DNA of 64,000 bases from Pediococcus ethanolidurans (GTDB taxonomy: Bacteria; Bacillota; Bacilli; Lactobacillales; Lactobacillaceae): contig NZ_JQBY01000007.1 of assembly GCF_001437405.1 (NCBI RefSeq), positions 39,550 through 103,549 of the forward strand. Reading direction: 5' to 3'. The translations under genes and the position numbers were made by a program. This document shows, piece after piece, positions 36,028 to 45,377 of the stretch. The stretch's first letter is position 1. The number at the start of each line of letters is the position of its first letter. Under the pieces are notes generated by a model, which saw only the letters and a list, made by a program, of their open reading frames with translations, was not told the origin of the DNA and made no database searches.

Positions 36028-36627
36028 ATGCAATATCCAGAGCCGATTGCAAAATTGATTGATAGTTATATGAAATTACCCGGAATTGGCGAAAAAAGTG
36101 CCACAAGATTGGCGTTTTTTACCATTAATATGGATCAAGATGATGTCACTGAATTTGCAAAAGCCTTAGTCTCTGCCAAACGAGATTTACATTTTTGTAG
36201 TATTTGTGGCAATATCACGGAAGATGACCCCTGTGAAATCTGTCGAGATAAAACACGTGATCAGTCAACAGTGCTAGTTGTTGAAGATCCAAAAGATGTC
36301 ATGTCGATGGAAGAAATGAAGGAATATCATGGCTTGTATCACGTTTTGCAGGGAGTTCTTTCTCCAATGGAAGGTAAAGGACCAGAAGATTTGAATATTT
36401 CGAGTCTTTTGAAACGCTTACAGACCAATCAGGCAATTAAAGAAGTTATCGTTGCCACTAATGCAACGCCTGAGGGTGAAGCGACGGCAATGTATTTATC
36501 TCGGTTGATTAAACCAGCTGGGATTAAGGTGACACGCTTAGCTCATGGTTTATCAGTTGGTAGTGATATTGAGTATGCGGATCAAATGACTTTGTTTAAG
36601 GCTGTAGAGGGCCGAACCGAAATGTAA
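36028..36627 (+). CDS. recR: Recombination protein RecR
   Basis: 199 residues. Acts with RecO/RecF in loading RecA at gaps. Helix-hairpin-helix [14 protein letters not shown] near the N terminus, four-cysteine zinc motif [16 protein letters not shown], and Toprim domain [14 protein letters not shown] then [20 protein letters not shown] lies before the ATG. Between ebfC and tmk; the small yaaL gene found here in Bacillus is absent. Confidence 0.97.
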   Translation: MQYPEPIAKLIDSYMKLPGIGEKSATRLAFFTINMDQDDVTEFAKALVSAKRDLHFCSICGNITEDDPCEICRDKTRDQSTVLVVEDPKDVMSMEEMKEYHGLYHVLQGVLSPMEGKGPEDLNISSLLKRLQTNQAIKEVIVATNATPEGEATAMYLSRLIKPAGIKVTRLAHGLSVGSDIEYADQMTLFKAVEGRTEM

Positions 36628-36653
36628 AAGACTAATTTAAGAAGCGGGATGGC

Positions 36654-37298
36654 ATGTTGATAGGAAAGTTTATTTCATTTGAAGGACCAGATGGCGCAGG
36701 AAAAACAACGGCTTTAAATTCAGTTGTGGCGGATTTGACACCACAATTAAAGAATATGTTAGTTGTCACTCGTGAACCGGGTGGAAATCGAATTTCTGAG
36801 GCTATTCGCAATATTATTTTAGATCGAAAAAATACGGAGATGGATGATCGAACTGAAGCTTTATTATATGCTGCAGCTCGCCGTCAACATATTGTCGAAA
36901 CAATTCAACCAGCACTAAATAGTGGAAAATTAGTTCTGTGTGATCGTTATGTTGACAGTTCAGTAGCCTATCAAGGAGCAGGACGACAAATCGGTGTTGA
37001 TGAAGTCTATCAAATGAATTTATTTGCAACGGCAGGTTTGTTACCCGATCTAACGATTTACTTTGATATTCCTTCTGAAATTGGTTTGCAACGCATTATG
37101 ACGCATCGAACTGATGAAATAAATCGGTTGGATGTTGAGCAATTGTCGTTTCATAAACGGGTGCGGGCTTCATATTTAAAAATTGCCGAACAGAATCCAC
37201 AACGAATTAAAGTGATTGATGCCACCCAAAGCAAAGCAGACGTTGTTTCTAACGTTGAAAAAATTATTTATCAAGAGAATAAAGAGTTTTTTAAATAG
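36654..37298 (+). CDS. tmk: Thymidylate kinase
   Basis: 214 residues. Phosphorylates dTMP to dTDP. P-loop FEGPDGAGKTT at about 9-19, REPGG for dTMP binding, and DRYVDSSVAYQG are all visible. ATG at 36654 with a GCGGGA site; a TTG immediately after is an alternative. Part of the dnaX operon. Confidence 0.96.
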   Translation: MLIGKFISFEGPDGAGKTTALNSVVADLTPQLKNMLVVTREPGGNRISEAIRNIILDRKNTEMDDRTEALLYAAARRQHIVETIQPALNSGKLVLCDRYVDSSVAYQGAGRQIGVDEVYQMNLFATAGLLPDLTIYFDIPSEIGLQRIMTHRTDEINRLDVEQLSFHKRVRASYLKIAEQNPQRIKVIDATQSKADVVSNVEKIIYQENKEFFK

Positions 37299-37316
37299 GT
37301 AAGGAGAGTGACGATA

Positions 37317-37646
37317 ATGAAATTAGTTATTGCAATTGTACAAGACAAAGATGCTAGTCAATTAAGTGATCAATTTATCGATGCCAATATCCGAGCAACC
37401 AAGCTTTCAACAACTGGTGGTTTTCTAAAATCAGGTAATACCACTTATATGATTGGAATTGATGATCAGAGAGTTGATGAGGTTTTAGCGATGATTAAAG
37501 AAGCATCGCATAGTCGTGAAGAATTTATGACACCACCTGTTAATTTGGACGCTAGTATGGAAGGCACAACTGCGTATCCGGTTAAAGTTCAAGTTGGTGG
37601 CGCAACAGTGTTTGTCATGCCAATTGAAAAATTTCAACAGTTCTAA
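37317..37646 (+). CDS. darA: Cyclic di-AMP receptor (DarA/PstA, YaaQ family)
   Basis: 109-residue PII-like protein that binds c-di-AMP. It opens MKLVIAIVQDKDASQLSDQF and has ATKLSTTGGFLKSGNTTYMI, the ligand-binding loop region. AAGGAG is ten bases before the ATG at 37317. Its place between tmk and holB is conserved in Firmicutes. The KimA-type transporter near 51-53 kb belongs to another family linked to c-di-AMP in Bacillus. Confidence 0.93.
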   Translation: MKLVIAIVQDKDASQLSDQFIDANIRATKLSTTGGFLKSGNTTYMIGIDDQRVDEVLAMIKEASHSREEFMTPPVNLDASMEGTTAYPVKVQVGGATVFVMPIEKFQQF

Positions 37647-37670
37647 GGACAGCAGCGAAGGAGCAGCAAA

Positions 37671-38675
37671 ATGACGGAAGACGGAATTCAAACGGCAGTT
37701 TTAAATAAACAACCAGAGTTGCTTAAACATTTTGCCCAAATCATTGCTGACCACAAATTGGCACATGCCTATTTGTTTGCTGGAGAATCAGGAATTGGAA
37801 AAGACGAATTGGCAACTTGGATTGCAATGCGTCTTTTTTGTTTAAATGTAAAAGATAATGAACCCTGTGGACAGTGTCAGGAATGTCGACGAATCAGCAC
37901 GGGCCAGCATCCAGACGTCGTCATTGTAAAACCTGACGGGCAAAGTATCAAAGTTGATCAAGTGCGTTTTCTTAAATCTGAATTTACAAAAAGTGCCGTT
38001 GAAGGTAATCAAAAGATCTTTATTATCTCCGATGCGGATAAAATGACGGCAGGTGCGGCCAATAGTTTGCTGAAATTTATTGAGGAACCTAGTCCTAACG
38101 TGACGGCATTTTTGTTAACAACTAATAAAAACCTGATGTTACCTACAATTATTTCGCGAACAGAAGTTGTGGAATTAAAACCGTTGGTACCGGAGCAGTT
38201 TAAAGCACAATTACAAGATCAACAAATTACACCTAGTTTGATTGCGATGGCAATGAACTTGACTAATAGTGTTGTTGAGGTTGAAAATTGGGTTAAAGAT
38301 GATTGGTTAGCACAGGTACAAGCTGCGATAAGTAGGTGGTTTTTACTAAGCTTCAACAAAGATATGCGTGCGTTTGTGGAGGTTCAGGCAAATATCGTTA
38401 GTTTGGCAAAAACAAAAGAAACCCAACAGTTGATTCTTGATATTGTCATGTTGTACTGTCGAGAGGCTTTGTTATTAAAGGTCAATCCTCAGAATCTAAG
38501 GTTAAGTTTTCCAAATCAAGACAAACAGATTGAAAAACAACTCGTCAATAAAACAACTTCGGCACTAATGCAAGCTACGGAAAAAGCTTTAGCAGCAAAA
38601 AGTTTACTAAATCGCAATGTTAGTTTTCAAAATGTACTTGAATCCTTGACGATCAGATTGTGCCAAACTTATTAA
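37671..38675 (+). CDS. holB: DNA polymerase III subunit delta'
   Basis: 334-residue clamp-loader subunit. The AAA+ fold resembles DnaX: zinc module C..CGQCQECRRI, and FIISDADKMT with IISRTEVVEL. The P-loop reads GESGIGKDELA, so the usual Thr/Ser after Lys is Asp, consistent with a non-hydrolysing delta' subunit. GAAGGAG lies upstream. Between darA and yabA, as in Bacillus. Confidence 0.94.
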   Translation: MTEDGIQTAVLNKQPELLKHFAQIIADHKLAHAYLFAGESGIGKDELATWIAMRLFCLNVKDNEPCGQCQECRRISTGQHPDVVIVKPDGQSIKVDQVRFLKSEFTKSAVEGNQKIFIISDADKMTAGAANSLLKFIEEPSPNVTAFLLTTNKNLMLPTIISRTEVVELKPLVPEQFKAQLQDQQITPSLIAMAMNLTNSVVEVENWVKDDWLAQVQAAISRWFLLSFNKDMRAFVEVQANIVSLAKTKETQQLILDIVMLYCREALLLKVNPQNLRLSFPNQDKQIEKQLVNKTTSALMQATEKALAAKSLLNRNVSFQNVLESLTIRLCQTY

Positions 38676-38713
38676 AAGATTCCAGAATTAATCATTGTGA
38701 ATGAGGTGAGATT

Positions 38714-39058
38714 GTGAACAAACGGGAGATATACGAGAGTTTCAATGGCATTCAAGATCAAACACAAAAAATGTTAGATCAAATTAAAGAACTTCAAAGT
38801 GGAATGACCGAAATTCTTGAAGAAAATGCGGAATTGGTTATTGAAAATGATCATTTACGCGAACAACTTGAAAAATATGAACGGCCATCAAAAAAAGAAG
38901 CTCAAAAAAGCACTAAGCATGGTCTCTCCAAATCACGAAAAAATCTGGAGAAATTATATGGACGAGGCTATCATGTCTGCAATGAATGGTTTGGCAAGCA
39001 TCGTGAAAATGATGAACCGTGTGCTTTTTGCCTCGATGTTATTTATGGAGATCGTTAA
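38714..39058 (+). CDS. yabA: Replication initiation control protein YabA
   Basis: 114-residue inhibitor of DnaA that bridges it to the sliding clamp. N-terminal leucine-zipper coiled coil (MLDQIKELQSGMTEILEENAE lies in it) and C-terminal zinc motif H(V)CNEWFGKHRENDEPCAFC. GTG start with GAGGTGA upstream. Between holB and rsmI. Confidence 0.94.
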   Translation: MNKREIYESFNGIQDQTQKMLDQIKELQSGMTEILEENAELVIENDHLREQLEKYERPSKKEAQKSTKHGLSKSRKNLEKLYGRGYHVCNEWFGKHRENDEPCAFCLDVIYGDR

Positions 39059-39070
39059 AGGAGACTAATT

Positions 39071-39955
39071 TTGCAATCACAAAAAAGCTTTGCTAAAGAT
39101 CAAACTAGTGGGATTCTTTATCTTGTGCCTACCCCCATTGGTAATTTAGGAGATATGACTTTTCGAAGTGTGGAAACACTAAAAAAGGTTGATGTTATTG
39201 CTTCTGAAGACACAAGAAATACACAGAAGTTATTGAATCATTTTGATATTGAAACCAAACAAATTAGTTTTCATGAATATAATACAAGACAACGGGTTCC
39301 AGAGTTAGTTAAACGATTACTTGATGGTGAAAATATTGCGCAAGTTAGTGATGCGGGGATGCCTTCAATTAGTGATCCAGGACATGACTTAGTGGTGGCC
39401 TGTATAAAACAACACATTTCTGTTGTGCCATTACCGGGAGCAAATGCGGGGTTAACTGCGTTGATTGCTTCTGGTCTTTCGCCACAACCGTTTTACTTTT
39501 TTGGTTTTTTGAATCGTAAACAAACAGAGCAAAAGCAACAACTAGAAAAGTTGGTAAATAAAGAGGAAACGCTGATCATTTATGAAGCGCCGCATCGTTT
39601 AAAGAAGACTTTGACGAATATGAATACAATCTTTGGTGAAGAACGGCAAGCAGTTCTTTGTCGCGAACTTACCAAAAAATTTGAAGAATTTTTACGGGGA
39701 AGTTTACAAGAGCTTTTGACGTGGGCAACAGAAAATGAAATTCGTGGTGAGTTTGTGATAATCGTCGAAGGAAATCAGCATGCTTCACAAGCCTCAACCG
39801 AAGCTTTACCAGCAATGTCGCTAGAGGATCAAATTACAAATTTAATTAGTGCTGGTGAAAAACCGAATGATGCCATTAAACAAGTTGCTAAATTACGGGG
39901 ATTGAGAAAACAAGATGTTTATGCAACATATCATCATCTGCGTGATTCGGAGTAA
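39071..39955 (+). CDS. rsmI: 16S rRNA 2'-O-methyltransferase RsmI
   Basis: 294 residues. Methylates the ribose of C1402 in 16S rRNA. The tetrapyrrole-methylase fold is visible in LVPTPIGNLGDMTFRSVETL, SEDTRNTQKLL, VSDAGMPSISDPG and PLPGANAGLTAL. TTG start preceded by AAAGGAGA. C-terminal extension with a helix-turn-helix-like tail (ITNLISAGEKPNDAIKQVAK). Confidence 0.95.
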   Translation: MQSQKSFAKDQTSGILYLVPTPIGNLGDMTFRSVETLKKVDVIASEDTRNTQKLLNHFDIETKQISFHEYNTRQRVPELVKRLLDGENIAQVSDAGMPSISDPGHDLVVACIKQHISVVPLPGANAGLTALIASGLSPQPFYFFGFLNRKQTEQKQQLEKLVNKEETLIIYEAPHRLKKTLTNMNTIFGEERQAVLCRELTKKFEEFLRGSLQELLTWATENEIRGEFVIIVEGNQHASQASTEALPAMSLEDQITNLISAGEKPNDAIKQVAKLRGLRKQDVYATYHHLRDSE

Positions 39956-39987
39956 TGGCAAAAGAGATGAAAAGAGGAGAATGACGC

Positions 39988-40746
39988 GTGGCTGGAAAGA
40001 GATTTAGTGAAAATCATCGCTTGGTATATTATGATGGGGATCGAACTTATCATGCTTCGATTCCAATGTTAGTAAACTTAATGGTTTTGGCTTCAGAAGA
40101 TCAAAGTGAAGAGCTAGGAGTAGGATCACCAGAAGTCTTGAAATATGGAGTGGGCTGGGTAGTTACACAATATTTAATGAAAATTAATCAATTACCAGAA
40201 ATTGGTTCAACCATCAAATTAGGAACCGAAGCAACAGCTCACAATAAGTTCTTTTGTGAACGCCATTTCTCCGTTGAAAATGAGCAAGGAGATAACTTAC
40301 TAAGTGTAAATAGTAATTTTGTATTGATGAATCACAAAACACGACGGATGGGAAAGCTGATTCCTGAACTAATTGATCCTTATGGCAGTGATGAGGTCAA
40401 GCGACTTACCCGTTTGCCACGTGTTCAAAAAATTACGGATAATCAAACAACAACTGCTAAGCAATATCCAGTTCGTTATTTTGATCTTGATACAAATGGT
40501 CATGTAAATAACTCTCATTATTTTGAATGGTTATTAGATGTTTTGCCAGCTGAATTTTTGCAAACGCATGTGCCGACTCGTTTGAACATTCAGTATCATA
40601 AAGAAATTCAATATGGACATATTGTGACCAGTGAAGTGGTTAAAGAAACGGATGCGGTCAATAAATTGGTTACCTTACATAGAATGACAGTTAATGGTGA
40701 AGTTTATTGTGAGGCTGAATGTAGTTGGAAATCAATAAGTGATTAA
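39988..40746 (+). CDS. fatA: Acyl-ACP thioesterase (FatA-like)
   Basis: 252 residues forming two tandem hot-dog domains. Releases fatty acids from acyl carrier protein. The first hot-dog holds GVGWVVTQYLMKINQLPEIG, the second YPVRYFDLDTNGHVNNSHYF with the conserved Asp/Asn/His. GTG start following AGAGGAGA. Stands at the end of the replication/repair run, before galE. Confidence 0.88.
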   Translation: MAGKRFSENHRLVYYDGDRTYHASIPMLVNLMVLASEDQSEELGVGSPEVLKYGVGWVVTQYLMKINQLPEIGSTIKLGTEATAHNKFFCERHFSVENEQGDNLLSVNSNFVLMNHKTRRMGKLIPELIDPYGSDEVKRLTRLPRVQKITDNQTTTAKQYPVRYFDLDTNGHVNNSHYFEWLLDVLPAEFLQTHVPTRLNIQYHKEIQYGHIVTSEVVKETDAVNKLVTLHRMTVNGEVYCEAECSWKSISD

Positions 40747-40764
40747 TTCGTTGTGTAAGTGCTA

Positions 40765-40773
40765 TGGTATAAT
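40765..40773 (+). promoter_or_regulatory. Extended -10 promoter of galE
   Basis: TGGTATAAT, a perfect extended -10, 34 bases before the galE start codon. No good -35. Confidence 0.5.
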
Positions 40774-40806
40774 CAAGGCAAAATGAGAATATGCAGGAGG
40801 CAAAAT

Positions 40807-41802
40807 ATGTCAGTTTTAGTTCTTGGCGGAGCAGGATACATTGGTTCGCATATGGTGAAAAGATTAGTTGAACAAAATGAAGATGTTGTCGTTATTGATA
40901 ACTTAGTGACCGGACATCGACAAGCCGTTGATAAACAGGCTCGTTTTTATAAAGGAGACGTTCGAGATCGGGCGTTTTTAGACCAAGTTTTTCAAAAAGA
41001 ATCAATTGATACAGTTATTCATTTTGCGGCTTTTTCAATTGTTCCTGAATCAATGAAGGATCCATTGAAGTATTTTGATAATAATACGGGTGGTGTGATT
41101 ACATTATTGGAAGCAATGCATGCTAATCATGTTTCACGAATTGTTTTTTCTTCAACAGCTGCCACATACGGAAACCCAGAACATGCCACAATTAAGGAAA
41201 CCGATATACAGGCTCCAATTAATCCATATGGTGAAAGCAAACTAATGATGGAAAAGATCATGCATTGGGCTGACATTGCATATGGAATTAAATTTGTTGC
41301 ACTACGATACTTTAATGTTGCCGGTGCAGCAGATGATGGGAGTATTGGTGAGGATCATCATCCAGAAACACATTTAATCCCGATTGTTTTACAAGTTGCA
41401 GCTGGAAAACGTGCCGAACTGCAGATTTATGGGGACGATTATGCTACGGCTGATGGAACAAATGTCCGTGATTATGTGCATGTTACTGACTTAGCTGATG
41501 CACATATTTTAGCAATGAAATATTTACAGGCTGGTAATAACAGTAATGCCTTTAATTTGGGATCGTCAACTGGTTTCTCTGTCAAACAAATTCTGGAAGC
41601 AGCTCGTCAGGCAACTGGTAAAAAAATTCCTGCCAAAATTGCGGCTCGTCGACCTGGTGATCCTGATACGCTGGTAGCTAAAAGTGATAAGGCTAGAGAA
41701 GTATTAAAATGGCAGCCAAAGTATGATGATATTCATGAAATCATCAAGACAGCCTGGAATTGGACACAAAAACATCCTAATGGGTTTGAAGAAGAAAACT
41801 AG
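40807..41802 (+). CDS. galE: UDP-glucose 4-epimerase
   Basis: 331-residue extended SDR of the Leloir pathway and sugar-nucleotide supply. GGAGYIGSH at the N terminus binds NAD; the serine segment FSSTAATYG and NPYGESK carry the catalytic Ser/Thr and Tyr/Lys. GCAGGAGG precedes the ATG at 40807. Single gene with its own promoter and terminator. Confidence 0.95.
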   Translation: MSVLVLGGAGYIGSHMVKRLVEQNEDVVVIDNLVTGHRQAVDKQARFYKGDVRDRAFLDQVFQKESIDTVIHFAAFSIVPESMKDPLKYFDNNTGGVITLLEAMHANHVSRIVFSSTAATYGNPEHATIKETDIQAPINPYGESKLMMEKIMHWADIAYGIKFVALRYFNVAGAADDGSIGEDHHPETHLIPIVLQVAAGKRAELQIYGDDYATADGTNVRDYVHVTDLADAHILAMKYLQAGNNSNAFNLGSSTGFSVKQILEAARQATGKKIPAKIAARRPGDPDTLVAKSDKAREVLKWQPKYDDIHEIIKTAWNWTQKHPNGFEEEN

Positions 41803-41809
41803 AACTGGA

Positions 41810-41846
41810 GAACTCGCGAATCGTTGATGATTTCGAGTTCTTTTTT
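41810..41846 (+). terminator. Intrinsic terminator of galE
   Basis: GAACTCG pairs with CGAGTTC, with inner CGAATC/GATTTCG pairing, then six Ts. Confidence 0.85.
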
Positions 41847-41979
41847 ATGAATGGTCATTCAACTTAAAAATTGTGATAAGATATTTAGGGAAGAATACGA
41901 AAAAGGGCTAGTTTTTGAACAATAAAGATTGCTCTAAACTTAAAATGTACGAGATATTAATGATGAAAAGGAATGGCTT

Positions 41980-42705
41980 ATGAAAGTATTGGCATTAGAC
42001 ACTTCAAATCGACCGTTAAGTGCAGCGGTCCTCAATGATAACCAGTTGTTAGCCATGACAACAACAAATATTCGTAAAAATCATAGTATTCAATTGCTTC
42101 CGATTGTGGAAGACCTTTTGAAACAAACAGGGTTATCACCAAATGATTTGGATCGAATAGTTGTGGCACAGGGCCCTGGCTCATATACGGGACTGCGGAT
42201 TGCGACAACCACAGCAAAGACTTTGGCTTATACTTTAGATATTGATTTAGTGGGAATTTCCAGTTTGAAAGCTTTGGCAGCCAATGTAAATGATACAGGA
42301 CGCATTATTGTACCTTTGTTTGATGCTCGCAGAGATAATGTTTTTACGGGAATTTATCAACGAACTACCACGGGTTGGGATACATTGATGGAAGATCGCC
42401 ATATTTCTGTTAAACATTTGGTTGCAAACTTAGTGGAAATGAAAGCGCCAGTTTGGTTTGTGGGACAAGATGTGGCTATTTATGCTGAAACTTTAAAATT
42501 ACAGTTAGCTGATAATTTTCATCAAGTGTCACATGCAGAAAATTTGCCTAATGCTTTTGTTTTGGGACAACTTGGATTGCAAGCAACACCCGTTGAACAT
42601 CCATTCAACTTTGTACCTAAGTATTTGCGCCTGACAGAAGCCGAAGTTGAATGGAAGAAAAAACATCCACACGAGGATACGAAGCCGTATGTTGAAAGAA
42701 ATTAA
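41980..42705 (+). CDS. tsaB: tRNA t6A biosynthesis protein TsaB
   Basis: 241 residues. Partner of TsaD in making N6-threonylcarbamoyladenosine at position 37 of ANN-decoding tRNAs. Begins MKVLALDTSNRPLSAAVL; GPGSYTGLRIATTTAKTLAY is the conserved signature. AAAGGA upstream. Overlaps rimI by 17 bases in the conserved tsaB-rimI-tsaD order. Confidence 0.95.
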   Translation: MKVLALDTSNRPLSAAVLNDNQLLAMTTTNIRKNHSIQLLPIVEDLLKQTGLSPNDLDRIVVAQGPGSYTGLRIATTTAKTLAYTLDIDLVGISSLKALAANVNDTGRIIVPLFDARRDNVFTGIYQRTTTGWDTLMEDRHISVKHLVANLVEMKAPVWFVGQDVAIYAETLKLQLADNFHQVSHAENLPNAFVLGQLGLQATPVEHPFNFVPKYLRLTEAEVEWKKKHPHEDTKPYVERN

Positions 42706-43264
42706 AGAATTTATCAAAAATCGCTTTTTTAATCGAACTAAACAATTGCGCGAGCAAGCTTTTGAAATTCACGATCATGTGATTCGAATTGAAGATGATA
42801 CTTATTTCATTGCTAAAGCGATGATTCCAGATATCCCCGATATTTTGAATGTAGAACGTTCTGTTTATGAAGGGCAAACACCTTGGGATCGCGCAGCTTT
42901 TGCAAATGAATTACGGCGTAAATTTGATCGCCTTTATTTAGTCATTCGTTACCATGACCGAATGCTGGGTTTTATCGGGGCCTCCTTTGATGATCGAACG
43001 GCGACTGCACATATTACCAATGTAGCAGTGGTGGAAGATAAACAAAATCGAGGAATTGGTTCCTATTTACTTAAAGTAATGATTGATAAGGCTGAATACA
43101 TTGGCTATAAAAAGATTACGCTAGAAGTGAGAAAAAGTAATATCAGTGCTCAGGCTTTATATTTGAAGCTTGGATTTGAAAAAACTGGCATAAAGGCACA
43201 TTATTACTTTGGTGATCACGAAGATGCCATCGATATGACATTAAATCTGACACAAAAGGATTAG
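42689..43264 (+). CDS. rimI: Ribosomal-protein-alanine acetyltransferase (RimI-like)
   Basis: 191 residues; a GNAT domain of usual size preceded by about 45 extra residues. Acetyl-CoA loop [18 protein letters not shown] and [19 protein letters not shown] are the RimI hallmarks. The family acetylates the N terminus of ribosomal protein S18; the true target here is inferred. GAGGAT is 12 bases before ATG 42689. Confidence 0.88.
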   Translation: MLKEIKEFIKNRFFNRTKQLREQAFEIHDHVIRIEDDTYFIAKAMIPDIPDILNVERSVYEGQTPWDRAAFANELRRKFDRLYLVIRYHDRMLGFIGASFDDRTATAHITNVAVVEDKQNRGIGSYLLKVMIDKAEYIGYKKITLEVRKSNISAQALYLKLGFEKTGIKAHYYFGDHEDAIDMTLNLTQKD

Positions 43265-43271
43265 GAGAATT

Positions 43272-44309
43272 ATGCGCAAAAAAAATTTAATTTTAGCGTT
43301 TGAATCAAGTTGTGATGAAACCAGCGTCGCAGTTATCGAAAACGGCGAGAAGATTTTATCTAACGTGATTGCAACACAAATTAATAGTCATAAACGTTTT
43401 GGTGGAGTTGTTCCAGAAGTGGCTAGTCGTCACCATATTGAACAGGTTACAATTTGTATTGATGAAGCTTTGGAAGAAGCTAATGTGAAACCATCTGATT
43501 TGACCGCGGTGGCGGTTACTTATGGGCCAGGATTAGTTGGTGCTTTGTTAGTTGGTGTTGCGGCGGCAAAAGCCTTTGCCTATGCTAATAATTTACCTTT
43601 AGTACCTGTAAACCATATGGCCGGTCATATTTACGCGGCTCGTTTTGTTAAACCAATTGTCTTTCCAGCAATGGCTTTGTTGGTATCAGGCGGTCACACG
43701 GAGTTAGTTTACATGCCATATGAAAATGAATTTCAAATTATTGGTGAAACACGCGATGATGCAGCTGGAGAGGCGTATGATAAGATTGGTCGTGTGCTGG
43801 GGATGACTTATCCAGCTGGTAAAGACATTGATGAATTAGCTCATAAAGGAAAGGATAGTTTTCATTTTCCGCGGGCAATGATGCATGAAGATAACTTTGA
43901 TTTCAGTTTCAGTGGTTTGAAGAGTGCTTTTATCAATACAGTTCACCATGCGGACCAGATTAATGAAACGCTTGACCGTGCTGATCTAGCGGCTAGTTTT
44001 CAACAAAGTGTGGTTGATGTAATTGTTGAAAAAACATTGTGGGCTTGCGAACAGTTTTCAATTAAACAACTAATTTTGGCCGGTGGAGTGGCAGCTAACC
44101 ATGGTTTAAGGGATACTTTGTCAGCAAAGCTGAACGAAAAATATCCAGATTTAGATTTTGTTAAGGCGCCGTTAGAATTATGTGGCGACAACGCTGCAAT
44201 GATTGGTGCAGCTGGTTACGTTGCTATGAAACATCATGTATTTGCAGATGCAAGTTTAAATGCAGAACCAAGTTTGGAATTTGACTGGGTACCAGATGCT
44301 GTCAAATAA
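43272..44309 (+). CDS. tsaD: tRNA N6-adenosine threonylcarbamoyltransferase TsaD
   Basis: 345 residues. Transfers threonylcarbamoyl to tRNA A37. [13 protein letters not shown] at the start, metal-binding HMAGHIYAA with His 115 and His 119, and [16 protein letters not shown] precedes the ATG; seven bases after rimI. Confidence 0.97.
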   Translation: MRKKNLILAFESSCDETSVAVIENGEKILSNVIATQINSHKRFGGVVPEVASRHHIEQVTICIDEALEEANVKPSDLTAVAVTYGPGLVGALLVGVAAAKAFAYANNLPLVPVNHMAGHIYAARFVKPIVFPAMALLVSGGHTELVYMPYENEFQIIGETRDDAAGEAYDKIGRVLGMTYPAGKDIDELAHKGKDSFHFPRAMMHEDNFDFSFSGLKSAFINTVHHADQINETLDRADLAASFQQSVVDVIVEKTLWACEQFSIKQLILAGGVAANHGLRDTLSAKLNEKYPDLDFVKAPLELCGDNAAMIGAAGYVAMKHHVFADASLNAEPSLEFDWVPDAVK

Positions 44310-44329
44310 AACGAAGTGGAGACAAGGGC

Positions 44330-45325
44330 ATGACAGATAAAAAATTTACTAAATTGAAAAATGAAATCGATATGATTATTGCTCGTGGTGATATCTATGG
44401 CGCTTCTTTTAGTTTTATTAATGAAAATCAAATTGATAGCTTTTACCATGGATTTCAAGGTAAGGATGCGTTTGCAGAACGATTAGATCCTTCAATGATT
44501 TATGATTTATCTTCCTTGACTAAGGTGGTCGCAACCACAACCAGAGTGTTTCAATTGTTAGCGGTTCATGAATTAGGATTAAAGGATTCGGTTACCGCCT
44601 ATTTACCTGGCTTTTCTCATCCTGAAGTGACAATTGAAAATCTCTTATTGCATAACAGTGGGTTACCCGCGGATGTTGAAAATGAACATAATCTAACTGG
44701 TGTGGAACTTATCAAGAAACTGTATGAGGATCCTTTGGTCTACAAACCTGGCGAAAAAACCGTTTATTCTGATCTGGGCTTTATTTTATTGGGATTAATC
44801 ATTCGTACTTTGAATGGTTCAATCGATAAGAGTGTTCAGGATCACATTTGGTATCCACTTGCGATGACGAATACAGGATATAATTTGAACCGACCGAAGT
44901 CTCGGTTTGTTCCAACTGAAGTTGATGCTCAGCGTGGTCAAATTCAAGGACAGGTGCATGATTACAAGGCTCTTTTACTGAATGGTGAAAGCGGGCACTC
45001 CGGTCTTTTCTCTACGTTAAGTGATTTAACCGTGTTTACCGAAATGATGATTAATCGGGGAAAATATCAGAAAAAAGAAGTTTTGGATCCTAATTTATTT
45101 GATTTGATGGCAAGCTACGATGAAAATGGCCGGACACTAGGTTGGCGTCGTATTAACCATAAAGAACAGTATGTTCAAACTGGATATACAGGCACAATCT
45201 TAGCATTTGATCCAGAAAATAAACGTGGATTTGTCTTTTTGACCAACCAAAATTACCCAACCCGAGAAGATAGTCGATGGAATGAAGATCGAGATCGGTT
45301 ATTGGATTTATTCTTTGGTGAATAA
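44330..45325 (+). CDS. Serine hydrolase, beta-lactamase-like fold
   Basis: 331 residues. The SxxK motif is Ser62-Leu-Thr-Lys65 in DLSSLTKVV; YSDLGF provides the second-motif Tyr; HSGLFST takes the place of the KTG motif region. Class C beta-lactamase/penicillin-binding fold without a signal peptide or membrane anchor, so cytoplasmic or an esterase-type enzyme. Substrate unknown. AGTGGAGA upstream; 20 bases after tsaD. Confidence 0.85.
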   Translation: MTDKKFTKLKNEIDMIIARGDIYGASFSFINENQIDSFYHGFQGKDAFAERLDPSMIYDLSSLTKVVATTTRVFQLLAVHELGLKDSVTAYLPGFSHPEVTIENLLLHNSGLPADVENEHNLTGVELIKKLYEDPLVYKPGEKTVYSDLGFILLGLIIRTLNGSIDKSVQDHIWYPLAMTNTGYNLNRPKSRFVPTEVDAQRGQIQGQVHDYKALLLNGESGHSGLFSTLSDLTVFTEMMINRGKYQKKEVLDPNLFDLMASYDENGRTLGWRRINHKEQYVQTGYTGTILAFDPENKRGFVFLTNQNYPTREDSRWNEDRDRLLDLFFGE

Positions 45326-45329
45326 TTAA

Positions 45330-45377
45330 AGACCAAGTTTTGCAGCTGCAAAAGCTGTCAAAAACTTGGCCTTTTTT
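45330..45377. terminator. Terminator between convergent genes
   Basis: CCAAGTTTT pairs with AAAACTTGG around an AGCT/AGCT inner stem, followed by six Ts on the plus strand, overlapping the last bases of the minus-strand ABC-F gene. Confidence 0.8.
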